In this document: positions 13,001 to 26,166 of the stretch, one piece after another
Layout of the letters: every line of letters starts with the position of its first letter
How positions within the stretch are numbered: the first letter of the stretch is position 1
Origin: Strongylocentrotus droebachiensis
Taxonomy: Eukaryota; Echinodermata; Echinoidea; Camarodonta; Strongylocentrotidae
Assembly: GCA_035222895.1 (NCBI GenBank)
Contig: JAVYIG010000892.1
Coordinates: 248,001-312,000 of the forward strand
Direction of reading: 5' to 3'
DNA length: 64,000 nucleotides
Program-made: the position numbers and the translations under genes
The notes under the pieces: model-generated
The model's input: only the letters and a program-made list of their open reading frames with translations
Told to the model about the DNA's origin: nothing
The model's database searches: none

Positions 13001-15371
13001 GATCTTTATGTTACACTGAATGGCTTCTAGTTGATTATAAGGGTGTGTAGCATAAGCTTGGCAGTTAAAATTAATGACTAAAATAGTTTCAAATAAATAA
13101 GTCAGTGTATGATATAAACCCTAATGTCCTGCAAATGTAAATAAATTTCATATCAATATTACTATTATCAAAATTTGGGGGGTCTGAACTTATATTGTGG
13201 TCGCACATGTGTCCAGGGCACCTGTAAGTGTCGAGCCTTGCTATTACATTGCGTTATCCTTGACCATCCTCGACCATCCTTGACCGATAACTTCCATACT
13301 GATTGCAGGGGGAAAGGAAACTGGTGATCACAGCACCGTGGAACATGGATATCCATTGTATCTGTGCATTAAATACTTGTTCCCTTTTGTAAACCTTCAT
13401 GCAAGCAAACCATAATATATCATGATGAGTCAATGACATTGCATGATTAGTGGGTAGTTTTTGCAAACCGAGAGATATGAAAATAATACTGCACACTCGA
13501 TCATCCTGGTAGTTTTTCAGAAACCTCAAGATATACCAAATTCTCTTGTCATTCAAAACCATTCATACGGACAATATGTGATACATTTATTATCAGTATT
13601 GCATCACACTGCTTCCGCGAAAAGCTTCAATACCCAAACACACATTTTATGACTTGTTATAAAGGACATTAAACCTTGAGAGCTCTCCTGGAAACTGACT
13701 AGCGCCTGAACTTCACGATAACAAATTATTAATGAAGACATGGCGAAGAACAATGGGTGCTTGCCGCACTTAAATCAAATCCTGGTTCATTATTCAGCTA
13801 GTAATAAAAGACATGTCAGACTAAATTGAAGTACATGGAAAAGCTACTGGATGATAGTAAGTAACACTCAGGGCTTGGGTGTTTCCTCATAAATCTCCTA
13901 AGGACAAAGAAGATGCTGCCTCTGGGAAGATAGAAAGGTTTAGGTGTGATGGAAAAGCACAAAAGCTCTGTAATTAGACTGAGTGCCAGACGGCATCAAC
14001 TCGTATCCTTTCATGTAGCATTAGCGCCTCTATGGCTCTCAAAGGACAGTATCGTGAAAATTGAATAAGCCATGGCTAGACCATTCAATAGTCTAGCGGC
14101 ACTGTACTTTTAGAATTGTTGGATGAATACACTGAACCATATATCTGTACATCGAATGACTATTGACTCAAACACCTTTTGAGGGTTGTTCGCAAGCAAG
14201 AAGGTTGAAAAGGAGTATTCCGCAGCAATGTTTGAAGAGAAAATATCAGGGGGTTCTTCACAAGGCATTTCGATGTGTACTTATCATATCTATGTACATA
14301 AAGAGTACGGTAGACCATATACATTGTAGGTGTAGGATCTATAAATAACTATAGTTTTTATATGAACTATGGTTTATTCAACTACCAGCATTGAAATCAA
14401 ACTGTATACTTCTGTAATGTCCTGTAGGCAATAAAAAGGTTACACTAACAAAAGATATTTCTCTCAATTTTTCTAAAAAGCAGTATGAATAAAGACCGAT
14501 TTAAGTGAAAAATCTGAAATTTAAACATCATTTGTCAGATCAATGGATGGACAATAAGTCATCTACTGCAGTTGGCCTTGTAATGTGGTCATGTAAAGAC
14601 ACACACTCACACTCCCACATTCACACAATTAACACAATTAGCATTAAGTGTTTGTCGACTCATTAAGTGATTATGTAATAGGTGGTAAATCACTAATGAC
14701 ATAATGCCATTGATACAGTAATCCTCCTCCCCCAAGGTAACATGTAAGGCTCCTCTTAATATCCACCCTTCCGCCCTCCAGCCCCCCCCCCCCCCTCCCC
14801 CCACCCAATTACTCATTAGAGCCATTTGTTATGAATGGGGCTTCAAGGTAATGACATGATAGTTTAAAGAAGTGTCTCTGTCCTATAGTGAACTCTACGC
14901 CAATATGTTTTCTGTTGTGCACTAAAGCTAATCTTGAGCTCTGGTTTGGGCATGGCTATAATTTATTCTGGATTGTTTATCCTGCAGTAGATTGCTTGAA
15001 CCAGTAAAATAAAAACAAACATTTGCTGAAAATCATCTCCAATAAAAACCACAACTTTCATTGGCACATTGTGACCTGTGTTGAGCATGGTGTGCAGGCC
15101 TATATACCTTGATTTCTTTATCTTTATATGTTCATTAATTAATCAGCTCCTATACATTTTCTACCACACATGGTACATGTCATTTATTTGCAATCTTGAA
15201 GCTTATCTTTAACAATTTTTCTTTTTGTTTGTTAGTAATGCCATTATGACAAACAAATTGGCAATTAATATAGAATTAGAAATATACAGTACTCTGTCTG
15301 TTTGAAACCAGAGGGTCGTTATCTCTGTGATAAATTGCATGAGTTAATGTAGCGAGATTAGCATTTTACCA
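10008..15371. other. AT-rich intron with simple-sequence tracts
   Basis: No exon recognised. Simple tracts: a CT-rich pyrimidine block at about 11338-11404, an AT run near 11435-11458, and a C tract at about 14781-14806 (almost pure C). Around 13250-13290 there is a small GACCATCCT tandem. At 11257-11310 is a diverged relative of the minisatellite region at 15351-15400 (both read roughly AGATTAGCAT-TTACCACAAT followed by CTTCTGAAACAAT). Confidence 0.55.
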
Positions 15372-15506
15372 CAATCATAAATAATCTTCTGAAACAATCA
15401 TAAATGATCTTATGAAACAATCATGAATGATCTTATGAAACAATCATAAATAATCTTCTGCAACAATCATAATCTTCTGAAACAATCATAAACAATCTTC
15501 TGAAAG
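15372..15506. repeat. Minisatellite, about 26 bp unit, roughly 5 copies
   Basis: The unit is approximately AATCATAAATAATCTTCTGA plus AACA. It is repeated about five times with variation (CTTCTG or CTTATG, ATAAATAAT or ATGAATGAT); one copy is shortened. A single diverged copy of the same unit and left flank lies near 11257-11310, so the array may have grown inside an older dispersed repeat. Confidence 0.8.
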
Positions 15507-18500
15507 AATTTTGTGGGCATATTTTCCTCTTAAGCTCTTCAATTGTTGATGAATTACTTTACATGCTAAATCAACTTTCAGATTACTGCGTGTACCAGCT
15601 CAAAAATTAAATGACCTGCATACAAGAGGTACACAAGACTGCAGCCTTACACACATCACACAAGCTATTAGAGTCAACACCATCAATCAAATACAGTAGG
15701 GTTTACAAGTTCAATTATAAATGGCCCATAACCTACGTTCTAGTTTACACCAAAAATAAGTGATCTGAGATATGACCTGGTTTTGACTGGGACTGAGCCA
15801 GCCTAAGGGCACCAACAATATTTGGAAATTAAGATACTGTGCCAGGTAAATGTATAAAGAAGAAATTCTGAGAATAATGAACATTTCGACAGGTCATGAG
15901 GCAATCCAGACAAATGAAAAAAGAGGAAAGCTGTTCACGAAATTGTAGCCTTTTTTTCTTCATTTTTCATTCTTCAATACTCCAGGAGCCTAATAAAACA
16001 CCATTTATTCACGTAAAACCAGATACGGTAAATTAGATAGACAAATTCATTTAGTTGGGACCAGGTATGTAAGAACAACGTCATGAATCAAACCAAGCAT
16101 TTAATTTCATTGTGTTTGTCAAAATAGGCTACATATGTTACAAATTAATTCACCAATCATGTATCATGTATGATACTTCCTGAATAGGCCTAGCTTTAAA
16201 ATAGCATACAGATTCTAGACCTCTCTTCTTTTTTTTTCTTCATTTTTTTTGTATCGTTTTCTTCTGAGGGTTGGGATGAATGGAGCAAAATTACATCATT
16301 CCATCCGAGTAGCATAGGTATTATACATTAGGTGACTGGACACAATCATGTGAGAATGGTATGTGGAGAAGCAGAATTTAAATTGGGCAGAGCCAAACTA
16401 AATGAATGTGACCACTCTGTTTGGTCGGGGCTGCTAATGAAAATAACGATCACCGTAGTAGTCCCACACACTCGCTCAATTTCATCCCTTCAAAATGTCC
16501 CAGCCTGAGCCTGAGGGTCCGGGGGACGATGACGTACATTGACGGAGTTAGTTTGTCTTCCCCACTCAGTCGATAACATCAATAGTAATAATAGGGGCTT
16601 CCATCATTTGGAGCTCTGCTGTGTGTACATGTATGTGTATGCAGCTAGCCCACGGATGCATACTCCTCTACTCATGGGTTCCTTGTTATCTTCATTCCTC
16701 TTTTTGAATATTTGTGAGATTATTTTGTCTCATTGAGTTTATTCTTCATTTTCTTTCCTTGCTTCCTTTGATTTTCATTCCAAACTATTACTTCCATATA
16801 AAAATTTAAGAAATAGTAAGACTATCATTTTTTTTTTTCCGGTTTCTCCTATCATTTCTCAACCGATATATATCTTTGATATGTTAGTTAAGCCTCGGTC
16901 ACAAATGCCATTACGAACTGCTAAGAACGCCGTACAAACGATTTTCAGACAATGGAAATTCAGGAAGAAAATGGAAAAACGGAGATTCGTAATTATCGTA
17001 GCTTTAGGTTGTTGCAATAAAGCATCTACTGCCATTCAAAAATACCCAGTCAAAACAGCCTTATTGCAGGCAGTTGATGCTATGCTCTCCTCATCTATAT
17101 GGTACAAGTAGTGCCCATCAATCACCCTCATTCTCATCTCATTCTTGCCCCCCTCCCCAATCAATCTCTCCCCCCCACCTCTTTCTCTCTCTATATCTTT
17201 CAATGCCTATACCCCTCTTTTTCCCAATCACTCACTTTATGCCCCCCCCCCCCCAATTCTTTCTCCACCCCACCCTCTCATTCGCATCCCTTCATCAGTA
17301 TTAGCTATACAGTCAATCTCTGTGAGTGAAAACAGCCTTCGATATTCACTCTCTCTCTCCTTCATTACTTCAATCTCTTTGACATTGTTGTTTGCCTCCC
17401 TCGATCAATCTCGTCTTATTAGTGGGCTTGCCATGGCTTGGCTCAAGCACAGCTCAACCTAAGATGGAAGGGCCCTTTGCCAAGAGGGAAATATAAGAGC
17501 AAAACATTATACCTGCCATGAGCGCAACATGATATTTTCCGCAACCCTATTTATTCCACGGGAGTATATAACTCCTGAAGGAATAATCTAGGGAGAACAG
17601 TTTATATTTTTAAGTTCTAAATACCAAGACACACTCCGAGCGTAAGACAGCCACTACATGCAATATCACAACTTCATAGGGATTTCATAATTTTAATTCT
17701 TAGGAAGGGCACTGACCTCCAAGTTCAAGCAAACTGTATAAAGCGGAGGATCATCTATATTACAGGAAAAGCAATATGCAACCTCTGTTTCTTCCAAGGG
17801 GTATTCTTAATTAAAGCCAAAAATTGGGGCACATACTGTACATGTACACTGCCCTAGCTGTCCCCGTTCCTCAATTCATAGCTATATTTACATCATCTGT
17901 ATGCTTACCATCAGAAGAAAAAAGGAAAAAAATCTTTAGTAGATATACTGACTCTTACTGAGGACAGCAAAAGAAAATGTATTTTATGTAACAAGAGAAA
18001 TATACATGGAGAAAAAAAAGGGTAGAAATCATGTTTCACGTATAAAATGTGTAATAATGCCAGAAGGCAAAAAAAATGTCTTCATGTTATTGATTAGTTA
18101 CACTATGCATCACACAAACACGTCTTTTCAGTTCGCTTTTGTCATGCAACAGGTGTTCGGCAATGTGCTTTAAGAAATTCAATATCTCTCTTTTTTTTGT
18201 ACATGATTTCCAAAGATGATACAAAGCCATGTTCATTATATTTTTTGGCAGGAAAAGAGAGGCAATGAATATGCCAATTCAAGAAAAAAAAGCAACGATA
18301 ATACAAAGATTTATCCCTGAAGGAAAAAGAATATCATGTGCACAATAGACAATATACCAAAACAAGCTGTTGTGGGTTTCTGGTTTATGAATAAAAGACA
18401 TGGACCATAAATAACACGATCAATTTCATAAACTAGAGGGAACCGCCCATAGATGAAAATGGTGAGAGTAATAAGAGATGCACTACGGCTAATCCTCTCC

Positions 18501-21500
18501 TCCTCTCTCTTTCCTTCTCTATCATTCCACAGCTCATCCCCCTCTCAACCTCTCCCACTCTCTCACGCTCTCTCCCTCTCTCTCTCTCTCTCTCTTTCTT
18601 TTCTCTCTTACTCTTCATTGCTATCTGCCTCTATTGCTTATTCTCTTTCTCCTACAAGCAACCATCCCCATTGATATCATTCACCTCTCTCTCTCTCTCT
18701 CTGCCACTTTCCCCTGCAACCTTCCCCTTCTTCTCCAAAACTTATATTCATTTCTCCATCTCTATCTAGTTCTCCATCTGATATGAATCGGCACTCTTGT
18801 CCAGACCAAGGGAGGCTTCTGGGACTCCCTTAAAAGGGGGCAATGACCTGCCTATTATCGTATCATAGGATTAAGGCAAGTCAGGCATTTTACATGGCTT
18901 TGATCATATCTTGCCCAAAGGCCATATGCCAATGTATTAGACTTGATTTGCTACTACGTGTACCTGGCATTAATCACCTTGGACGACTTATATTTGGTAC
19001 TTACTGTAGTCCACACTTTCATGGCTAACAAACCTCTAACTGCCCCCCCCCCATGTCTTTCTTCTCCATTCTACATCTAACTAGCACTACCCCTCCACCT
19101 TACCAAACCCAACCCTCTCCCTCTATCTCCCCCATCCTTTGTTCCTCCTTCCTATCCTCTTTCTACCCCCTCCCTCACGCTCAGTCTATCATTCCGTCAT
19201 TCTTTCCCTCCGTTTCCCTCCATCCTTTCCTCTCTCCAAGACACAACTTTCCCACTTTCCATTTTATCATAGCATAATTTATGAACAATATTTTCTTGTC
19301 TTTGAAAACGTCACTAAAAAGCTCCTAATGTAATACCTCCCACTGGCACTACAGAAATGTCAAAGATTTCAAGTAATGGGTCTTGCATAGTTTTTTTTTT
19401 TCTTCTCCCAGGTGCTTTCGGTCAAATCCGGTTAATGTGCCATGCCACTTGCATCCCTTGATTAGAATTGAGTGAGACAGGATATAAACAATGACAAGCC
19501 CTGAACATGGACAAAGCGAGATAAAGCACAACTGCAAGATTATCTACAGAAGTAACTGCTACAATACACCCCCCCCCCCACCCCCACATTATTTTGATAT
19601 GTGATATGTGAACCCAAACATGAGCCCAATGCCTCTGAAATCAATAACAGACCAAAAGCAAACACCTTTACACAAGTTTACCCTACACCTACTGAGATCA
19701 GATAATATTAGCCAAAGTCATCTATTTTTCCACTTTCACTCAATGTGGGAAGTCCTTTCTACTTTGTCTTGCAAAATGACACACTGGGCTACAAAATAAG
19801 CTCTTGAGAAAAGGGAATGAATAGAAAGTGTAAAAGAGAATTTGTTTGGTCAATGAAAGGTAGGATGATTTTCGTTCAACAAACTTCACAAATAAATAAC
19901 AAGTTTCAATGCACCACGGAGGTGGTCTGTCATGGCATGAAATGCTTCTTGCTCATGAAAGGTTTTCAAAGAGAGAAAGAAGGGGGGAAAGATGAAGATA
20001 AAGAGGAAAAGTAAGACATTAACTTATTTTTAGTTGACATAATAGAAAAAATAAAAAGCATAAAGGAAGGTTAATACTTAAAATTCACATAAAAGGAAGG
20101 AAACTTGCATTTTATACAATAGGAATATATGGACAGGGAAAGAGAAGGAGTCATTGGCAGCATACACGAGAGAGTAACAAACAAGATGTCTACTGACAGC
20201 TATAATACACTGCCTATTTGCTGCATCAAATATCAAATAAAATATCAAATGATTATAGGGATATTGAAGAGCTTTAATATTAAGGATGAAGTTAATCAAA
20301 TTCCACATTACTTGATGGGTACGATCTGATGATGAATTCCTCTATAAACTCTCAGAACATTGAAGGGGAAATGAACTCTTTGTTGTCTGAATATTTACTT
20401 GGCAAAGAGGTTCTTTCATATCATTATTTGCAGACTTACAAAATACCAGTGGTTTTACTATTTTCTCCTCAAACAGCCCTCTGATTTAAACAGAATTCTC
20501 ACATGATTGATATTTAACATGTATAAAAAAAATTAAAAATATGTATTTAACAATTTTGTATCATCTTCTCTCCAAATCTTATCTCATGAAGCCCAAATAC
20601 ATCACTATTCAGCAATCGCCCTTTCCACTTTAAAAAAGTCCTTTTTTACAAATTCAGTAAAATTACACAGATTGGTCAACAAAGCTAATATATAGTTTCA
20701 ACCTCCCTCCAGCTTATCGATTGCCTTGGATTGAAGAAACCTCTTCCAACAGGAAAAGAATAAGAACCTTGACTCAATTTGTATAAAGTTTTGGATTCGC
20801 TTTTGTTGATCTGGATTTAAGGATTATATCCTATCCAAACTGTTGTGATGCACGGTATCATTTTGGTTGGTTGCTGGTTCAGTGAAATTTGAGTTGGAGC
20901 TTAGGATTGTAGCTCTTTTCTCCAAAGTTTGTAAAAAATGCCAAATAAGAGAATTTTTTTTTAAATAGATGCATGACTCTTTTTCCATGTCCAAGGATGA
21001 AAAAGATACTGGTATCATTACATTGGAAGTTAACAAACAATTCAGCATGATATTTTCAATATTCAGGCATCACCTTTCGATTAGAAATTGGTGAAATTGG
21101 TGAAATTAAAATTGGAGTGTGATTATTTTTATCAAGTTTACATTTGCAAACTTTTCAAAAACTTTACAGGGCACCTATAACTGCGAGAGAAAACAAACAA
21201 TGATAACATCCGTCTATTAAACTCTCTCCTATGAAAAAAATTCTGCTGAGAGCCAGAAGGGTGTTACCTCTGTATTAAACACATTGGTTGAAAGTCCTTC
21301 TCGCTCTCACCTGCAGATGAAATGAAGATGGGGGACTGCATCATCATGCAGGAAGTCTTGGAGACTCTTGGTTTCATTCTTGGAGGGCGCATCTGTCACA
21401 GGTAATTTGCTTGTTAAACTCAACATGAAAACAGGACTCCTCTAAAGTTACACACACCCATCCATCTTCACCTTGGTTCAGCCAGCTTTCTAGTTCAGAA

Positions 21501-22542
21501 GTCTCTTGAATTTTTATTGAACATAATTTTATGTCATCGAAAACGAGGACATCTGTAGAAACTAGAAAGTAATGGTGTATGTTTTTGTTTTGGGGGATTC
21601 TTTCGCTATTTGTCTGTCACCATTTCTAACAGATAGTTCTCATTGAGACTTTGAGCTTTAATATTCAAAATGTCATCATCCATGTCTTTCAATACAGTCT
21701 TTCAATTACAGAATCACAAGCATTACACTTGGTGCTCCATAAATATCATCAACAGTTGCTAGGGAAATTTCATGAGACAGATATATATTACTAAGTTATT
21801 TATGTATTTACTGTATAGTATCATACAGTAGTTGTTAAGGTATAAATTCAATTTAACAGTACGTGCAAAATTCTGCTAAAGGGATGCACTTCATTGAAGA
21901 CACACAGAATGATTAATTGCCCCTACCCACTTGTAAAGATTAATCGTCTTGGCAATTCAATAAAAAATCTTAATCGGATGACATCATCCCCTGGCAACTT
22001 CATCACCAAATTACGCTTCATAATAATCCTCACCGTTGCCATGGTTTCATCACATGTGGCCATTATCTGTCTGTGACAACGACCAGTCAATGAAATGGAC
22101 TTTGACAGTGGCTAAATTGAGAAAGAAGTCAAGCCTCTGAAAATCCCAGGAAATTGTCCAAATTAGCAATAAGACAATACCGGTAGCTATGTTCGCACGG
22201 CATTGTCATACTTTAAAACTGCAAATCAGTGAAACCTCAAACTTTTAAACAACGACCCACTAGCAACAACGACCCACTAGCAACAACGAGGGTTCACACA
22301 AGACCAACACAACTGCTTGAGGTTTAAAACTTGGAGCCAAGCAAGCAGCTGATCACTGAAGTTAATAACTACAAAGTTGGTGAAACCTTAAAGTTAATTA
22401 TGTTCGCACAGTACGTGACTGCGAGAAGTGCCCAGGCTGCTAGTAGTTTTCACGTTAACTGTAAGAAAATTTAAGATCACTCGAGGCTTAAAACTTCAAG
22501 TCAAGTTTCCAAAACAATGAGTGCGTCCACACAGTATTTAAC
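15507..22542. other. Intron with long pyrimidine-rich tracts
   Basis: No exon recognised. The plus strand carries several long C/T-dominated blocks: about 17145-17300 (with a C run at 17241-17254), 18487-18610 (CT dinucleotides around 18570-18600), 18683-18705, 19041-19265 and a C run at 19568-19578. The host transcript would read these as purine-rich. A GCCTCGGTCACAAATGCC motif near 16892 resembles a MITE end but no partner end was found. All open frames in the pyrimidine blocks are low-complexity. Confidence 0.55.
22250..22283. repeat. Short tandem duplication, 17 bp x 2
   Basis: ACAACGACCCACTAGCA occurs twice head to tail. Surrounding sequence (about 22190-22520) contains several GTTCGCACGG / GTTCGCACAG motifs separated by A-rich stretches and may be an eroded MITE, but I could not define its ends. 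Confidence 0.55.
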
Positions 22543-22544
22543 TA

Positions 22545-22684
22545 GGGACTTTTAGATTCTGCATAACAAGAATGTGGACTGCCCTTTTAAGGCAATGTGA
22601 CGTCACTGCCAGTGCCTTAAAAGGACGTCACATTGCCTTAAAAAGGGCAGTCCACGTTCTCGTCGTGCAGAATCTAAAAGTCCC
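22545..22684. mobile_element. 140 bp foldback MITE flanked by TA
   Basis: The two halves are inverted copies of each other over about 60-65 bases: GGGACTTTTAGATTCTGCA at the left end and its complement at the right end. Inside, GACTGCCC..TTTTAAGGCAATG and its complement lie either side of a short ACTGCCAGTGCC-containing centre. TA dinucleotides flank both ends (22543-22544 and 22685-22686), compatible with a Tc1/mariner-type TA target. No coding capacity. RNA from either strand would form a long hairpin. Confidence 0.8.
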
Positions 22685-22686
22685 TA

Positions 22687-23657
22687 TTACCAGATAGTCT
22701 CAAAGTTTAAAGCCAAGAGGTAAAAACGCTAACAGATCATCGTGTGAACCTTGCTAAAAACCCAACATCAATGTTTGCTAATTCAGGTCAATCCGGGACA
22801 TATTCTCACTTCCTGATCAGCTTACGAATTAGTAGGCCGTGTGAGTTGGGAGAAACGTGATATATTTCAGGGCAAAGTTTAGAATTTCAATCTCATCAGC
22901 ACTATTTATCACTTGATAATTACTGACCACAGATTAACACAGATTAAATGGAGAACAAAATTATCAGACCTTTGTAAAGTTCAAGCTCCTTTTATATCAC
23001 TGAATATGTTCATTACAAAAAATGCATTAATAATGAAAAACTATATGAAAACAAGATTAACTTTATGACAGTTGTTGTAAATATATGCTTATCCCTCGCT
23101 CCCCCCCCCACACACACACACACACGCACACCCCAAGACTATGTTGTCATCATGTAAGTCCTACCTGTGTGTATGAATTAGTTGTGCAGGCCTTCATGCT
23201 TTTAAATATTTATGAATCGCGCTTTCCTTCTTTTAATTCCATAGACCTGTCTACTCCATATTCATGTGAGTATGATAAAGCTGCCAGAGTTTCTAAATGC
23301 GCTTTTTTTCCTTCTTCTCCCCAGTAGGAATATTTTAATCTTCATCATGCGGGTAAAACAATCTTCCCAGGAGGCTCTGAAAACTGGTTTCCAATGTTCT
23401 CACGTGTCAAAGGTCAAAGCTTATAGGGGTCACCTTGTCAATGTTTTGTGTCAACATCAATGTTAAATGTATGTGCCAACGTGGGCAGGTTGGTGTAATG
23501 TGAGTAGAGAAGTATAACATGACTACTCAATCATGTTTTTGATCTAGGAATTCAAAGCCCATATATACTGGTAAATATAGCATTATAAAGAGAACCAGAA
23601 GGACATTCACTTACATTTACATGTTGGATCTACATATTAAACTTTGAATATTGGCTT
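22687..23657. other. Intron segment with CA microsatellite
   Basis: A C run followed by a CA repeat (about 23100-23131) is the only distinct structure. The open frames at 23085-23327 and 23266-23466 read through the repeat and show no family signature. Confidence 0.6.
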
Positions 23658-24840
23658 ATTGCCGTTTGGTCTACCAGTTCATCTGCTACCGATCGGTCTA
23701 TTCCCATATGGTCTACACCTAGCCCTTCTACTATCTACATTGTCTAATAATCATTTCATCTACTTATTTGATCTAATGACCATTTAGGCTAATAGTCATT
23801 AGTCTACCGTATTTGCTGGCGTAAAGGCCGCAGTATTTTTGGAAGAGAAAATATCAAAAAGTCGGGGTGCGGCGTATACGCCGAAACAATAAAAATCGCA
23901 AGTCAAAACAGCACGTCCATTATTTGTAGGCAACTTCATACAAAAAAATATATTAACAAAATTGACTTGAAAACACATCGGACAAGATCTATTCTGAACT
24001 CACGTCAGCAGCAAATTTGAAGAAGTTATCTTTTTAATCATTGTGCAACCAAAGAAATAAGAAGAAAACTGACCAGAAACTCGTACTAAAAATCGTACTT
24101 GTAAAAATGTCCTTGGCTTTAGACAGCGCATGGCCCGGTAACCAAAATCATACCTCGCTCACACACTCTGTGGTGGGGAGCTACCGGGCTGGGAGTTGCA
24201 ACAAATCCAACGCAGCTTCTGAGATTCACAGCGCTGCAGCGCGCAATCGTCGGTGTTCTTAACTTTTCAGTAAGATAATTCTGAATTATAATTGAGACTA
24301 TCTAATTAATTAAAGCGACAAACTAACCTCGGTAGATCTCTAATAACAATACAAAAGCTTGTTTATTTTCTCCATTTAGCATACGATAGGGCCGGTAAGA
24401 CCGGATAACATTATGGACACAGCTTGGTTATGGCAGGCCATTCATGTTTCTGTATGCATGCGAAGCGCCCTCTAGTGTCCAATGAATGTGCTAATCTGCC
24501 TAAAAATCGATAAAGATTTGCTAAATTACGATCATTTTTTAGGTAAACTTCCTGTAAATTTATAAAATGATTGATAATTTTGATATTAGTTTGTAGGAAA
24601 AATAGAGTTCTACGAGAAAATTATGATTATTTTCTTTGGTCCGTTTTTTTTTTTTCTCCTTTTTTTTCCTTTTTTTTTTTTTTTTTTCTCTACGAAATGT
24701 CAAAGTTGGGGGTGCGGCCTATGCGTGGTGCGGCCTTTACGCCGGCAAATACGGTACTACCATAGACCATATCGGAAAATGGGAATGGACTAACTGGGTA
24801 GTAGACAAACTGGTTTATTGTGCATAGACCAAACGGCAAT
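23658..24840. mobile_element. Outer repeat with ATTGCCGTTTGGTCTA ends, interrupted by a nested element
   Basis: ATTGCCGTTTGGTCTAC at 23658 is matched by the inverted TAGACCAAACGGCAAT ending at 24840. The interior is made of repeated GGTCTA / TAGACC blocks. Once the nested element at 23805-24756 is removed, only about 231 bp remain, reading as a simple iterated GTCTA-rich MITE. The iterated inside and matched ends suggest a small non-autonomous transposon; target duplication not clear. Confidence 0.6.
23805..24756. mobile_element. Non-autonomous DNA transposon, TACCGTATTTG family, copy 1 (nested)
   Basis: It begins TACCGTATTTGCTGGCGTAA and ends in the complement (TTACGCCGGCAAATACGGTA). The subterminal GGCCGCA.. 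/ ..GCGGCC motifs are also mirrored. It is 952 bp with no transposase frame, and contains a T-rich tract (about 24644-24690). A second copy in opposite orientation lies at 45633-46674 and is collinear over most of its length. The TA at each end may be a TA target duplication. It sits inside the outer repeat 23658-24840 and is therefore the younger insertion. Confidence 0.85.
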
Positions 24841-26166
24841 TCACCAATACAGTTAGCCCCCTTCTGGCTCTGGGAAGATGATACTTTCTCTTTCCTTCTG
24901 ATTTGTCTTTAAAGAAAAATCATATTTGTAGTTCAGGAAAACAAATCAAGGTCAACTATGAAGTTCTTTCTCCTCCCCACCTCTTTTTTTTCTCTCTCAC
25001 AATGCGATTAAAAACATGTAACCTACCGTCATCTTTCATCATTGACATTAAAAAAAATGATTGATGCTTATCCCCCGCACCATCAGACATCATGAACTAA
25101 TTACCTCAAATGCTACCAGCTCTATTTTCTTTTTCACATCCTACCATTATTTTTTATCCATGTTACAGAGTGGTACAAACATTGCTTCTGCTCAATTTGC
25201 TTCCCACATGAATTCCACTTCAGTTAAAGGTCAGTTAAAGGTCAATTAAAGGTAAAGTGCAGATTCTAGTTCTTTGTGGGTGCTTCCTCATTAGCCCTAG
25301 CAACCTCGAGCTCGAGCTTGAGTTTGAGGAATAGATCGATGATGAGACCTACACATGTACATGTAGCACTTGCCAAGAACCATGTCTAAAATACCCTGTT
25401 CTCATTAGACAAAGAGAAAAGATGATTGTATAAACTTATATTTAAACTTTCAAACGTAAGCAGGTAAACATGCTCGTACATTATGTATCACAATAGAAAA
25501 GTAGGTCTAAAACAAAAAGGGCACTTTTCCACGAATGAGCCAGCTCTTTGGGAAAATATCAAGTAATTTCTAAATCTATGTTAAGACGATTGGGAGGATA
25601 GTCTCATCTAACCGAGCACAGCAGTGAAAAAAAACTTCATTTCTGCATCTTCACTACGAATTAGAGAGCTATTTGATCGGCCAATGGCTCCAGATCAGCA
25701 TACGCAGGCTCATTTTCGGACTTATGGAAACGCACCTTGCCGGGTGGGGTCGTGACAGAAACCTGCCATTCACAGAGCAAAGGAGGGATGATTGCTCCCA
25801 CACCCACCCAGCCAGCATTTCCATCTACTTCATGTCCTTCACACATGTAATCAATTTGGGTAATAAAGAGATTCAGAGTTCACGATCTCCAGTACGGATT
25901 GGCATTATATGAGCGCTCTTCACACTTGCTACCTAGTTTCTAATTCAAATTAGGGGATTGCTGCGTAGGTCCAAAATTCAATTAACAGAGGGGTGTTCCA
26001 CTTTATATCAAGGAGTTAGATTTTTACAGGTGCACTGGTTGCCGTTGATCTTTTCCCACCTTGTAACTGTAAGTACATGAACATGCCTCCAAGCCTCCTC
26101 CCTCCCCCCCCCAAAAAAAAGGCATATCGCGTGATTTTCTTCGATTCAAATATCAAAACAGACACA
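24841..26166. other. Intron segment, small tandem of GTTAAAGGTCA
   Basis: AGTTAAAGGTC occurs three times around 25214-25250, the last as ATTAAAGGTAAAG, resembling the end of the TTAA MITE at 51161-51527. A C/A tract lies at 26105-26119. No exon recognised. Confidence 0.55.

Noticed and set aside
15372..15506. Repeats with regular spacing considered as a CRISPR array
   Set aside because: Units are contiguous with no unique spacers, and this is an animal genome.
22545..22684. microRNA precursor
   Set aside because: The hairpin is explained by inverted transposon halves with TA flanks; no recognised mature miRNA sequence.
24041..24262. 73-codon frame in TACCGTATTTG copy 1
   Set aside because: The equivalent frame is not preserved in the second copy and lacks transposase motifs.
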